This document shows positions 50,678-61,580 of a stretch of DNA of 64,000 bases, in pieces (position 1 is the first letter of the stretch; every line of letters begins with the position of its first letter). The notes under the pieces were generated by a model. The model did not search any database. It was not told the DNA's origin and was given only the letters and a program-made list of their open reading frames with translations. The DNA is from Lasioglossum baleicum (Eukaryota > Arthropoda > Insecta > Hymenoptera > Halictidae): positions 496,001 to 560,000 of the forward strand of contig NW_027469099.1 of NCBI RefSeq assembly GCF_051020765.1, given 5' to 3'. The position numbers were made by a program, and so were the translations under genes.

Positions 50678-50685
50678 ATTATATA
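50678..50685 (-). promoter_or_regulatory. LTR TATA element
   Basis: TTATATAA, a palindrome, placed about 210 bp into the LTR in element sense. The equivalent in the 5' LTR is 56793-56800, which would drive the genomic transcript. U3 would then be 50894 to about 50655. Position and sequence fit, but no start site can be seen. Confidence 0.6.
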
Positions 50686-50894
50686 ACTCGCGTGTGTACT
50701 CGCAGAGGAGGTTACAACGGAACGCGCCTTCAAACTGGCTGGGGGTCCTATTTACCGGTAATCGGTGGATTCCCCCACCGTACACACATACGGGAGCTCG
50801 CTTCGAGGTGAAGACTCGCCGCGGTGCTGTAGGGACGACGAGGGGGGTGGTCGCGGCGCTGAATCATACGAAACTGTATCGTTCGCGTTTAACA

Positions 50895-51107
50895 AACCGC
50901 CCGCCTTGCGCGGTCGCGCAACAGAAACGGATAATCTATATATCTCGAAGAGCTCCCCATACATACGTACACATACACACACATACTAACTATTTACAAT
51001 ATTTACAATGTTTCGGATGACGACACCTGGGCCGACGGCCGGCCGCGACTATTATGTCACGTAGGTCGTGACGTCGCACGCTCGACAACATTATTCGGGG
51101 GGTGCCT
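50895..51107 (-). other. BEL/Pao 3' non-coding stretch and purine-rich tract
   Basis: 213 bp between the Gag-Pol stop and the 3' LTR. Next to the LTR the minus strand reads AAGGCGGGCGGTT, a G-rich but interrupted tract at the place of the polypurine tract. Further in is a CA-rich run (plus strand 50962-50986) and a GC-rich palindromic patch GGGCCGACGGCCGGCC (51029-51044). No second reading frame of note and no env-like product are present. Confidence 0.6.
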
Positions 51108-54100
51108 TCAGTTGTTTACTGGTAACTGGCAGACACGAGTGATGGGTCGTTTATATGTTGAGGACGCGGTCTTAACCTCCACCACTCGTACGTGGCCGTC
51201 TTTACCTGGGAACGTTTTTACGACCCTCCCTAATTCCCATTTGTTAGGAGGTAGTAGGGGGTTGTCCAAGAGGACTACCGCTCCTACAGTCAGATCCTTT
51301 TGTTCAGTTTGCCATTTGTACCGCGACTGCAGTTCCTGCAAGTACTCGCGGGACCATACGCGCCACAGCAGTTCGTGGAATTTTTGCACTTGTTGCCATC
51401 GTGATAAGTGCGTTGTCGGCTCGTCAATCACGGGAGGAACCGGACGTGAAATCAGCGGACTACCGGTTAAAAAGTGCCCTGGCGTAAGGATTTCAAGACA
51501 CTCTGGGTCGTCGCGCACCCGAGTAATCGGACGCGAGTTTAACGTGGCTTCCACCTTGCAAAGCAGTGTGGACATCTCTTCGGAGGTTGACGCGAACGAC
51601 CCCATGATACGACGAAGATGATGCTTGGTTGACCGGACTGCGGCTTCCTGCATTCCTCCGTGATGAGGAGCGCCCGGGGGATAGAACTTCCACTGAATAA
51701 GAAGAGTGGAGCATCGATTTTTCAATTCCGGCGAATTTGTGACTTCGACGAAGTGTCGAGCGAGTTCGTTGGACGCGCCTACGAAATTCGTGCCATTGTC
51801 GCTAGTGATCGTCTGAGGAACACCACGTCTGGACGTGAAGCGGTCGAAGGCTGCGAGGAAGGCAGCCGTGGAGCAATCATCAACCAACTCTAAATGGACC
51901 GCGTGAGTAGCAAAACAGATAAATACTGCAATGTATTTTTTATAAGTTCGCTTTCCGCGCCCGGGTGCGTCTCGTACTTGGTAGGGACCGGCGTAATCGA
52001 CTCCAATGTGAGAGAATGGAGGGGACGGACGGCAACGTGACGTCACGAGGTCTTGCATTACCTGCGTTGCAGTTTCCGCCCGCCAACGCGCGCATTTGAC
52101 GCACTTATGAATCACGCGACGGACCGAATTACGCAACCCTAGGATCCAATATTTTTGTCTTGTTGTGTACGTCGTGATTTGATTTCCGCCATGCAAGGAG
52201 AGAAGATGCGATTCCCGAATAATGAGGTCGGAAACGTGATGTTTCGGCAATATCGCGGGGTGCTTCGTTTCCCAAGGCAGAAAGGAGTTTCTGAGCCTCC
52301 CGCCTACGCGTACGACTCCGCATTGGTCGATGAAAGGGCTGAGCGGCAAAAGCGACGAGCCACTGGTCAACGGTTTGTTCCGCGCGAACGCGGCGATTTC
52401 GGTTGCGAACGAGCTGCGTTGGATTATTCGCAGTATTGTTATTTCCGAATCGCGTAGCTCCGAGACGGTGAGGAACGAGGGGGGCGCGGTGCTTGTTTGC
52501 TTTCGCACCGTGTTTATAAATCGCCGCACGTGACAGAATACGCGGATTAGGCGTTGCCAGCTAGAGAAGCGAGACAGAGCATCCCAATCTTTGATTGTGA
52601 CCGTATTATGTACGGCGGTTTTACATTTTTCCTCCTCCGTTTCGTAGGTCTGCTGAACGGGCCAGTCTTCTTCGTCCCTCTTCAACCACGATGGACCCTC
52701 GATCCACAGCGTCGATGACAGCAGTGCTTCTGCACTTACACCACGCGAATTCAGGTCTGCAGGATTGTAGTGCGTCGGCACGTGTCTCCAGACGGCATTC
52801 GGCAGTGTGGAGTGGATCTTGGACGTCCTGTTGGCCACCATGGTCTTCCATTCTGCTGGGTGTTTCCGCAACCATGCGAGGACAATCGTGGAGTCCGTCC
52901 AGCAAACTGTCTTCGTTACCGGTATCCCGATCGAGTGGGTCACGTGAGCGGCCAATTCAGTTAGCATGACGGCTCCGTTTAACTCGAGGATAGGGATAGA
53001 GACAGTTTTTATTGGAGCTACTCGCGATTTAGCTGTGAGCAGCGTGGTATGCGTTTCGCCGGTGAGCGACGTTACGCGGGCGTAAATCGCGCATGAAAAG
53101 GCGGCACGAGATGCGTCGCTGAATCCATGTAGTTGGATTTCGAGTGAGTCAGGGGCGTACTGGATCCACCGCGGGACCCTCATTGCGGTTAAAGCACGCC
53201 AGTCCATACAGAAGAGGTTCCAGGTTTCGCGGGTGTCGTCCGATACGCAGTCATCCCAGCTGATTCGTTCGAGCCATTGTTGCTGCATCAAGATTTTGGC
53301 TCGAACAACAATTGGAGACAACCATCCTAGAGGGTCGAACAACGTCGCAATCTCCGAGAGCAATTCGCGCTTGCTCATCTTCTCCTTTCTGACCGCCAGT
53401 TTTTGTAAGTCAAAATAGAACGTGTCGTCCGAGGGGATCCACCTGATTCCGAGGACTTTGAGTTCCGAAGCATTGAATATTCGCAGATCCACCGCGTGTG
53501 AATGTGTGGCTGCGGGAATATTTCGCAGGGATTCGGCATCGTTGCCCGCCCATTTTCGCAGATTGAATCCGCCTCGAGACAACAGCTGACAGACTTGTAT
53601 TCTAGTCTGTTCGAGCAGCTGTTTGTCCGGCGCGCCCATGAATACGTCGTCGACATAAACACTGTTGCGAAGAATCGGGGACGCGAGGGGGTATTCCGAA
53701 CCTTCCAACTTGTTTACTTCTTGTATAACGCGCATCGAGAGGTACGGGGCGCAGGCGGTTCCGTAGGTTACCGTATTCAATTCGAACGTCTCGAGATTAC
53801 CGGTAGATTCGCTTCTCCACAAGATGCATTGATATTTGCGATCTTGTGGGTGGATGAGAATTTGACGGAACATTTTCTCAATGTCCGCCACTAGAACATA
53901 TTTGTGGATTCGCCACGCTAATAAGATGTGAGTGATATCTAACTGTAACTTCGGACCAGTAAGTAGGATGTCGTTTAAGGAGTATCCGCTAGACGTTTGG
54001 CTCGACGCATTAAAAACGACTCGGAGCTTTGTAGTCAAGCTTTCCTCTCGGAGAACGGCGCGATGTGGAATGTAATTCCTGGAACGGTCGACGCCATCGA

Positions 54101-56381
54101 GACGGTTCATGTGGCCGAGCGACTCATACTCGCGGATGAACGCATTATATTCGCATTTTACCGCCTCGTTTTCGCGTAGTTTCCGGGTCAGACGTGCCAG
54201 TGACGCGGTGGCTCCTCGGAGTGAATCTCCGAGGAAGTCCTCGGGGACCGACTTGAGAAACGGTAACCGCACCACGAATCTGCCGGTAGCGTCGCGCGAG
54301 TAGGTTTTTTCGAAGTGCCGCTCGCATTCTATTTCCAAGGGAGTGAGGATACGCGTTTCAGGGACCGCTTCCGTTTCCCAAAAACGAGTTAACGCACGTT
54401 CGAGTGGATCCGTGATTGTCCCGTGATGCGTGGTAACCGCGACGCGATGGTTTTCCGGGGTGTTGATGCATCCGGACAAGATCCAACCGAATACCGTATT
54501 TTGCGCAATCGGTCCTTGGTTACTGGGGAGTCGAACGCCAGGTCGTAGAATTTGCGCGAAGATATCCGCGCCTAGGAGCAATTCGATACGTTGCTTTGAT
54601 GCGGGCTCGGGGTCCGCGAGCGCGAGATCGAACAGGGCGCTGTAATTTTCCATCTGGATCGCCGGCGGCGCGTACTGCGTTATACCGCGCACTATGAACG
54701 CACGGGTTAACAGTGCTGGTGACTCCTGTTTGGACGAACCTATCTGCAGTTGCACACTATAATCAATGGTGCTTGTTCGTTCGCCGCCGAGACCAGTCAC
54801 GGAAATCGGTGCTCGGACTTTTTGTAAACGTAGCTGCTGTACAAGATTGGTGGACACGAACGAGGATTGAGACCCCTGGTCTAATAGCGCGCGGGCTAAT
54901 CGCGACTGACCGTTGGGCGCGAAAACTTTGACCATTGCGGTAGCCAGTAGGACAGTCTGAATGCCATTCGGACTGGCTTCGGCGAAATGTGTCGCAACGT
55001 TACTACCGATTTCTTCTGAATTCACGGGCCGCGCAGGGGCTTGAGCCGATAACGGTGTCTGAAGAGTGGTAGACGCGTCTAATCTCGAGGGCTGGACCGA
55101 AGATGCATGGTTTCGGTAACCACTCGTTTTGGGTCTGCTGAGGGCCCTGGATTCTCCGCGGTGCAGCAATGTGTGGTGCTTTTCACCACACTGTCTACAC
55201 ACGTTTGTGCTCGGGCAATTCGACACGGTGTGATTCGCGCCGAGGCAATTTATGCACGCGTGTTGACTTTTCAGCGTCTCGAAGCGCGCTAGTGGCGAGA
55301 GGCTACGGAACATGCTACAGTCGCGGGGTACGTGCGCTTCTTTGCAAAGAAAGCAAGTAGGAGACGGCCTACTTTCTTCAATCACGTGCGCGTTCGTTTT
55401 TTGTCGTAACGGTTTCGCAGGACCCGCGGAGGATTGTAGTTGTTGCGTCGGTTGATTGGACATCTTAACCGCCGCGGTTTGTTCTAAAACAAACTTTTCC
55501 ATCGCCGCGTATGTTGGGTAGGTTCGTGCATCTCCGAGGGTTTTGTTCCACTCCGTTTCTAATTCGCGGTCGAACTTGCTCGAAACGAAATAAACGAGAT
55601 GATCCTCTTTCGTGCCTCTACCTAACTTGTACAACGCCTCGAGGGTGTTACGATAATGAATCGTGAACTGATTCAGCGAGTCGAGCTGCGACAATTTGAT
55701 CGATTTCAAGGAATAAAGTTTTTGCATCAGCGTATGTACAATGACTCGTTCGTTATCGTAAATTTCCTTGAGACGTGTCCAGCCGATCTGGAAGTTCGCG
55801 TCCGTTACATCGAGGTGCTGTATCGATTCTAGTGCTTCGCCCGACAATGCGCTAAGCAAGTACTGCAATCGTTCTGAGCCCGTCAAGGTTTCGTTTACAA
55901 TTACCGCGGAATTGAATCGCGATTCGAACGATTTCCAACGCGTGTAATCGCCGTCAAATTTCGGGAGTTCGATCCGGGGTAATTTAACATGCGCGGGACG
56001 AGTTACCATGCTAGCTGGAAACGCCATAGATGAATTCGCCGCAGGGGGTGTGATGGGGGGGCGTAGATGGGCCAGCTGCTCCCGTAGGTAGGACCAGCCA
56101 TCAAGGTACGCGTCCTCCATCCGATCCATTGTTCCGGCCTTGAAGTAAGGTAGGTCTTCTTTCGTCCGGTCCGCTTTCCGGTACGCTTGGAGGTACCCGT
56201 TGAAAGAAGTAATCTGGGTCCAGGTCTCCTGATACATGGTCAGCCTGGTGTCCAGATACTCCACGGTGTAGTTGTCGACCCCTTTTTTCTTCGTATTCGC
56301 CAATATTTTCGTGAGTTGAGCAAACGCCTGTGTTTGCCGCTCCAGCACCGCTTCGAAGGTCTCCGTGACACTTGTATTCAT
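51108..56381 (-). CDS. gag-pol: BEL/Pao Gag-Pol polyprotein
   Basis: A frame of 1757 codons plus stop from the first ATG (56379-56381); an in-frame TAA lies eight codons upstream of it. Approximate residues: DUF1759-like Gag with LPKFDGDYTRW (139-149); three zinc knuckles (Cys343/346-His350-Cys355; Cys376/379-His384-Cys389; Cys395/398 with His403 and His407). Next comes an aspartic protease with LLDQGS (catalytic Asp501). The reverse transcriptase has RVVFNASSQ (787-795), VADIEKMF with Asp833 and YVDD (909-912). RNase H has Asp1089, Glu1133, Asp1163 and Asp1209. The integrase has His1392, His1397, Cys1427, Cys1430 and catalytic Asp1462, Asp1528, Glu1579. A DUF5641-like C-terminal region (about 1660-1755) ends the protein. 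All expected catalytic residues are present and no stops interrupt it. The product would package, reverse transcribe and integrate element RNA. Gag and Pol share one frame, so no frameshift is needed. Confidence 0.95.
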   Translation of the reverse strand: MNTSVTETFEAVLERQTQAFAQLTKILANTKKKGVDNYTVEYLDTRLTMYQETWTQITSFNGYLQAYRKADRTKEDLPYFKAGTMDRMEDAYLDGWSYLREQLAHLRPPITPPAANSSMAFPASMVTRPAHVKLPRIELPKFDGDYTRWKSFESRFNSAVIVNETLTGSERLQYLLSALSGEALESIQHLDVTDANFQIGWTRLKEIYDNERVIVHTLMQKLYSLKSIKLSQLDSLNQFTIHYRNTLEALYKLGRGTKEDHLVYFVSSKFDRELETEWNKTLGDARTYPTYAAMEKFVLEQTAAVKMSNQPTQQLQSSAGPAKPLRQKTNAHVIEESRPSPTCFLCKEAHVPRDCSMFRSLSPLARFETLKSQHACINCLGANHTVSNCPSTNVCRQCGEKHHTLLHRGESRALSRPKTSGYRNHASSVQPSRLDASTTLQTPLSAQAPARPVNSEEIGSNVATHFAEASPNGIQTVLLATAMVKVFAPNGQSRLARALLDQGSQSSFVSTNLVQQLRLQKVRAPISVTGLGGERTSTIDYSVQLQIGSSKQESPALLTRAFIVRGITQYAPPAIQMENYSALFDLALADPEPASKQRIELLLGADIFAQILRPGVRLPSNQGPIAQNTVFGWILSGCINTPENHRVAVTTHHGTITDPLERALTRFWETEAVPETRILTPLEIECERHFEKTYSRDATGRFVVRLPFLKSVPEDFLGDSLRGATASLARLTRKLRENEAVKCEYNAFIREYESLGHMNRLDGVDRSRNYIPHRAVLREESLTTKLRVVFNASSQTSSGYSLNDILLTGPKLQLDITHILLAWRIHKYVLVADIEKMFRQILIHPQDRKYQCILWRSESTGNLETFELNTVTYGTACAPYLSMRVIQEVNKLEGSEYPLASPILRNSVYVDDVFMGAPDKQLLEQTRIQVCQLLSRGGFNLRKWAGNDAESLRNIPAATHSHAVDLRIFNASELKVLGIRWIPSDDTFYFDLQKLAVRKEKMSKRELLSEIATLFDPLGWLSPIVVRAKILMQQQWLERISWDDCVSDDTRETWNLFCMDWRALTAMRVPRWIQYAPDSLEIQLHGFSDASRAAFSCAIYARVTSLTGETHTTLLTAKSRVAPIKTVSIPILELNGAVMLTELAAHVTHSIGIPVTKTVCWTDSTIVLAWLRKHPAEWKTMVANRTSKIHSTLPNAVWRHVPTHYNPADLNSRGVSAEALLSSTLWIEGPSWLKRDEEDWPVQQTYETEEEKCKTAVHNTVTIKDWDALSRFSSWQRLIRVFCHVRRFINTVRKQTSTAPPSFLTVSELRDSEITILRIIQRSSFATEIAAFARNKPLTSGSSLLPLSPFIDQCGVVRVGGRLRNSFLPWETKHPAILPKHHVSDLIIRESHLLSLHGGNQITTYTTRQKYWILGLRNSVRRVIHKCVKCARWRAETATQVMQDLVTSRCRPSPPFSHIGVDYAGPYQVRDAPGRGKRTYKKYIAVFICFATHAVHLELVDDCSTAAFLAAFDRFTSRRGVPQTITSDNGTNFVGASNELARHFVEVTNSPELKNRCSTLLIQWKFYPPGAPHHGGMQEAAVRSTKHHLRRIMGSFASTSEEMSTLLCKVEATLNSRPITRVRDDPECLEILTPGHFLTGSPLISRPVPPVIDEPTTHLSRWQQVQKFHELLWRVWSREYLQELQSRYKWQTEQKDLTVGAVVLLDNPLLPPNKWELGRVVKTFPGKDGHVRVVEVKTASSTYKRPITRVCQLPVNN

Positions 56382-56513
56382 GTTCACAGCGTGTTTTTAC
56401 TTTGAAAGTCACGAGACCCGACACGAACGTTTGAAATGGACGGTTGGTTTCGCCTCTAACGTTTTCCGAACGATCCAGGTTTCTTCACTAATCCGGCTCG
56501 AAGGACCAAAAAC
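56382..56513 (-). other. BEL/Pao 5' leader
   Basis: 132 bp between the 5' LTR and the first ATG. Apart from the primer-binding site it has no recognised motif, and packaging signals would be expected here. Two upstream frames are closed by stops. The start context in element sense is GTGAACATGA, with A at -3. Confidence 0.6.
56490..56508 (-). other. Primer-binding site for tRNA-Tyr
   Basis: In element sense the site reads TGGTCCTTCGAGCCGGATT, starting 5 nt after the 5' LTR. It is complementary to the 3' end ATCCGGCTCGAAGGACCA, which I recognise as insect tRNA-Tyr with CCA. The match covers the acceptor stem and part of the T arm. The tRNA identification is from memory. Confidence 0.75.
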
Positions 56514-57009
56514 TGTTACACGAACCCTTTAGGGAACTGAGGATCCGTGAACGATAAATGCGTTGGACTCGCGTGAAGAAGGACAGGAGAAAATTCGGTC
56601 GGAGATTGGATATTCGTGAGAGGTTTCAGTCAATCGTTCCACCCGCGTGTTACGGTTCACAAAACAAGCACTTTATTGTTGCTGAGGCTACGGACGCACT
56701 TTAACCCGAAAGAACAGAGCTCGCAGGGGAGATTATTCTACGTGTTTCTCGCAGAGGAGATTATCGGTCGTTTTTGAAACTTGCTCGTAGCTATTATATA
56801 ACTCGCGTGTGTACTCGCAGAGGAGGTTACAACGGAACGCGCCTTCAAACTGGCTGGGGGTCCTATTTACCGGTAATCGGTGGATTCCCCCACCGTACAC
56901 ACATACGGGAGCTCGCTTCGAGGTGAAGACTCGCCGCGGTGCTGTAGGGACGACGAGGGGGGTGGTCGCGGCGCTGAATCATACGAAACTGTATCGTTCG
57001 CGTTTAACA
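56514..57009 (-). repeat. BEL/Pao 5' LTR (element sense)
   Basis: 496 bp. In element sense it starts TGTTAAACG and ends GTGTAACA, giving the TG...CA ends and a 5-bp terminal inverted repeat (TGTTA/TAACA). It looks base-for-base identical to 50399-50894. A TATA element is at 56793-56800 and AATAAA at 56672-56677. It abuts satellite at 57010. Confidence 0.95.
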
Positions 57010-58088
57010 GTATTTATTTACTTATTATTATTTATTTATTTATTGACTTTTATTTTATCTATTTTATCTATACACGTTTTCATTTATTGATTTTACCTTT
57101 TATTTTATCGTATTTTTAAGTTTTATGCGGGTCAACCATGGGGGCGGGACGGGGGGAGGGGACAGACGCGAGCCGGAACTCGCCTCTGTCCTCTCCTTGT
57201 CGCGTGCGGAAAAAAATACAATGCAGCGTGTACGAGTATTTGCACATGTATACAAATCGGATGGCGTGGTAACAAAAATTCTAAATTATACAGCACTAGT
57301 TGCAGCAATGCATGCGCATAAGTTAAATTACCTGCATACCGCCGTTTCCTCAAACTGTGTGTTCATAACTGGCACTGGGAGGATCGCAGTGCCACCACTG
57401 CGAGGAGGCCCAGGACTCTGCGCGGCATACGCTGGACGAATGTCCAGCGTGGTCGGCACCGCGCAGAGACCTAAGGGACGTTATTGGGATGGACCTCTCG
57501 TTGCCGGTCGTGGTCGACCACATGATCGGCAGCGAGAGGTCAAGAGCAGCGTTTGCCTCCTTCAGCGAGATTGTGATAACGCAGAAGGAGGCAGCGGAGA
57601 GGGAGAGGGAAGCCGACCCCCCTACGCCAGGAGGCTAACATCGGCGGGGCAACCCCGACGAGGCCGACGGCCCCCTGTAAGGGGCCGCAGATGTAATGGC
57701 GGCGGTGGGACTACTTAGTACTTCCACCGCCGCCAAGGGGGGCTGGCCGTTAAGGCGCCCCCGGGGTGGGCAGGTCGCGGGGGGCGAGGTGGAGCAATAA
57801 TCCCCTCCCCCCCTCTACAAAGATGCGACCTGCCGGTCGACCCCCCTCCTTTTATTTTATAATATTTCATTTTATTCTATATATATTTTATATTCTATAT
57901 TATAAATTTTATCTTTATCTTTTATTCCCCTTTATTTTGCCCCCCTTCTTATGTTTGTTGTGTTTTGTCCATTGTATTTATTTACTTATTATTATTTATT
58001 TATTTATTGACTTTTATTTTATCTATTTTATCTATACACGTTTTCATTTATTGATTTTACCTTTTATTTTATCGTATTTTTAAGTTTT

Positions 58089-61000
58089 ATGCGGGTCAAC
58101 CAGGGGGGCGGGACGGTGGGAGGGGACAGACGCGAGCCGGAACTCGCCTCTGTCCCCTCCTTGTCGCGTGCGGAAAAAAATACAATGCAGCGTGTACGAG
58201 TATTTGCACATGTATACAAATCGGATGGCGTGGTAACAAAAATTCTAAATTATACAGCACTAGTTGCAGCAATGCATGCGCATAAGTTAAATTACCTGCA
58301 TACCGCCGTTTCCTCAAACTGTGTGTTCATAACTGGCACTGGGAGGATCGCAGTGCCACCACTGCGAGGAGGCCCAGGACTCTGCGCGGCATACGCTGGA
58401 CGAATGTCCAGCGTGGTCGGCACCGCGCAGAGACCTAAGGGACGTTATTGGGATGGACCTCTCGTTGCCGGTCGTGGTCAGACCACATGATCGGCAGCGA
58501 GAGGTCAAGAGCAGCGTTTGCCTCCTTCTGCGAGATTGTGATAACGCAGAAGGAGGCAGCGGAGAGGGAGAGGAAAGCTGACCCCCTCTACGCCAGGAGG
58601 CTAACATCGGCGGGGCAACCCCGACGAGTCCGACGGCCCCCTGTAAGGGGCCGCAGACGTAATGGCGGCGGTGGGACTACTTAGTACTTCCACCGCCGCC
58701 AAGGGGGGCTGGCCGTTAAGGCGCCCCCGGGGTGGGCAGCTCGCGGGGGGCGAGGTGGAGCAATAATCCCCTCCCCCCTCTACAAAGATGCGACCTGCCG
58801 GTCGACCCCCATCCTTTTATTTTATAATATTTCATTTTATTCTATATATATTTTATATTCTATATTATAAATTGTATCTTTATCATTTATTCCCCTTTAT
58901 TTTGCCCCCCTTCTTATGTTTGTTGTGTTTTGTCCATTGTATTTATTTACTTATTATTATTTATTTATTTATTGACTTTTATTTTATTTGTTTTATCTAT
59001 ACACGTTTTCATTTATTGATTTTATCTTTTATTTTATCGTATTTTAAGTTTTATGCGGGTCGACCAGGGGGGCGGGACGGTGGGAGGGGACAGGCGCGAG
59101 CCGGAACTCGCCTCTGTCCTCTCCTCGACGCGTGCGGAAAAAATACAATGCAGCGTGTACGAGTATTTGCACATGTATAAAAATCGGATGGCGCGGTACC
59201 AAAAATTCTAAATTATACAGCACAAGTTGCAGCAATGCATGCGCATAAGTTAAATTACCTGCATACCGCCGTTTCCTCATACAGTGTGTTCATAACTGGC
59301 ACTGGGAGGATCGCAGTGCCACCACTGCGAGGAGGCCCAGGACTCTGCGCGGCAGACGCTGGAAGAATGTCCAGTGTGGTCGGCGCCGCGCAAGGACCTA
59401 AGGGGCGTTATTGGGATGGACGTCTCGTTGCCGGTCGTGGTCGACCACATGATCGGCAGCGAGAGGTCAAGAGCAGCGTTTGCCTCCTTCAGCGAGATTG
59501 TGATAACGCAGAAGGAGGCAGCGGAGAGGGAGAGGGAAGCCGACCCCCCCTACGCCAGGAGGCTAACATCGGCGGGGCAACCCCGACGAGGCCGAAGGCC
59601 CCCTGTAAGGGGCCGCAGACGTAATGGCGGCGGTGGGACTACTTAGTACTCCCACCGCCGCCAAGGGGGGCTGGCCGTTAAGGCGCCCCCGGGGTGGGCA
59701 GGTCGCGGGGGGCGAGGTGGAGCAATAATCCCCTCCCCCTCTCTACAAAGATGCGACCTGCCGGTCGACCCCCCTCCTTTTATTTTATAATATTTCATTT
59801 TATTCTATATATATTTTATATTCTATATTATAAATTTTATCTTTATCTTTTATTCCCCTTTATTTTGCCCCCCTTCTTATGTTTGTTGTGTTTTGTCCAT
59901 TGTATTTATTTACTTATTATTATTTATTTATTTATTGACTTTTATTTTATCTATTTTATCTATACACGTTTTCATTTATTGATTTTACCTTTTATTTTAT
60001 CGTATTTTTAAGTTTTATGCGGGTCAACCAGGGGGGCGGGACGGTGGGAGGGGACAGACGCGAGCCGGAACTCGCCTCTGTCCCCTCCTTGTCGCGTGCG
60101 GAAAAAAATACAATGCAGCGTGTACGAGTATTTGCACATGTATACAAATCGGATGGCGTGGTAACAAAAATTCTAAATTATACAGCACTAGTTGCAGCAA
60201 TGCATGCGCATAAGTTAAATTACCTGCATACCGCCGTTTCCTCAAACTGTGTGTTCATAACTGGCACTGGGAGGATCGCAGTGCCACCACTGCGAGGAGG
60301 CCCAGGACTCTGCGCGGCATACGCTGGACGAATGTCCAGCGTGGTCGGCACCGCGCAGAGACCTAAGGGACGTTATTGGGATGGACCTCTCGTTGCCGGT
60401 CGTGGTCAGACCACATGATCGGCAGCGAGAGGTCAAGAGCAGCGTTTGCCTCCTTCTGCGAGATTGTGATAACGCAGAAGGAGGCAGCGGAGAGGGAGAG
60501 GAAAGCTGACCCCCTCTACGCCAGGAGGCTAACATCGGCGGGGCAACCCCGACGAGTCCGACGGCCCCCTGTAAGGGGCCGCAGACGTAATGGCGGCGGT
60601 GGGACTACTTAGTACTTCCACCGCCGCCAAGGGGGGCTGGCCGTTAAGGCGCCCCCGGGGTGGGCAGCTCGCGGGGGGCGAGGTGGAGCAATAATCCCCT
60701 CCCCCCTCTACAAAGATGCGACCTGCCGGTCGACCCCCATCCTTTTATTTTATAATATTTCATTTTATTCTATATATATTTTATATTCTATATTATAAAT
60801 TGTATCTTTATCATTTATTCCCCTTTATTTTGCCCCCCTTCTTATGTTTGTTGTGTTTTGTCCATTGTATTTATTTACTTATTATTATTTATTTATTTAT
60901 TGACTTTTATTTTATCTATTTTATCTATACACGTTTTCATTTATTGATTTTATCTTTTATTTTATCGTATTTTAAGTTTTATGCGGGTCGACCAGGGGGG

Positions 61001-61580
61001 CGGGACGGTGGGAGGGGACAGGCGCGAGCCGGAACTCGCCTCTGTCCTGTCCTCGACGCGTGCGGAAAAAATACAATGCAGCGTGTACGAGTATTTGCAC
61101 ATGTATACAAATCGGATGGCGCGGTAACAAAAATTCTAAATATACAGCACTAGTTGCAGCAATGCATGCGCATAAGTTAAATTACCTGCATACCGCCGTT
61201 TCCTCAAACTGTGTGTTCATAACTGGCACTGGGAGGATCGCAGTGCCACCACTGCGAGGAGGCCCAGGACTCTGCGCGGCAGACGCTGGAAGAATGTCCA
61301 GTGTGGTCGGCGCCGCGCAGAGACCTAAGGGGCGTTATTGGGATGGACGTCTCGTTGCCGGTCGTGGTCGACCACATGATCGGCAGCGAGAGGTCAAGAG
61401 CAGCGTTTGCCTCCTTCAGCGAGATTGTGATAACGCAGAAGGAGGCAGCGGAGAGGGAGAGGAAAGCTGACCCCCTCTACGCCAGGAGGCTAACATCGGC
61501 GGGGCAACCCCGACGAGTCCGACGGCCCCCTGTAAGGGGCCGCAGACGTAATGGCGGCGGTGGGACTACTTAGTACTTCC
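58089..61580 (+). repeat. Dimer duplication and local subfamily in right block
   Basis: About 58089-59090 matches about 60017-61018 with offset 1928, including the extra A in GTGGTCAGACC (58479 and 60407), ACCCCCATCC and the CAGGCGCGAG variant. The inserted A shifts the ORF2 fossil frame. The same insertion is in the last full monomer left of the BEL/Pao element (49941), linking the two sides of the array. Confidence 0.7.

Larger units (their letters stand above)
50399..50894 (-). repeat. BEL/Pao 3' LTR (element sense)
   Basis: 496 bp, the partner of 56514-57009. The flanking bases differ at both ends (A at 50398 against C at 56513; A at 50895 against G at 57010), so the LTR limits are exact. 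It holds three copies of a CTCGCAGAGGAGATTA-like motif (plus strand 50605-50620, 50633-50648, 50698-50713) around the TATA element. Confidence 0.95.
50399..57009 (-). mobile_element. Full-length BEL/Pao LTR retrotransposon
   Basis: This 6611-bp element lies on the minus strand in the T-rich half of a satellite monomer. It has two 496-bp LTRs (offset 6115), a 5' leader with a tRNA-Tyr primer-binding site, one uninterrupted Gag-Pol frame and a short 3' untranslated stretch. The order protease, reverse transcriptase, RNase H, integrase, together with the DUF1759, DUF1758 and DUF5641-like regions, is diagnostic of BEL/Pao. No env-like frame follows the integrase. The LTRs look identical by eye and the frame is intact, so insertion is recent and the element may be active. 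It lacks a target-site duplication: the flanks are TTTGTCCA and GTATTTAT, while intact monomers read TTTGTCCATTGTATTTAT. Confidence 0.95.

Noticed and set aside
50895..51107. env gene of the BEL/Pao element
   Set aside because: Only 213 bp separate the Gag-Pol stop from the LTR, and no frame with signal peptide or membrane segment is present.
51112..51621. Plus-strand frames of up to 169 codons within the BEL/Pao element
   Set aside because: They are shadows antisense to the Gag-Pol frame, whose domains and catalytic residues are clear.
56382..56387. Upstream start for Gag-Pol two codons before the first ATG
   Set aside because: That codon is GTG. A eukaryotic element would start at the ATG at 56379-56381.
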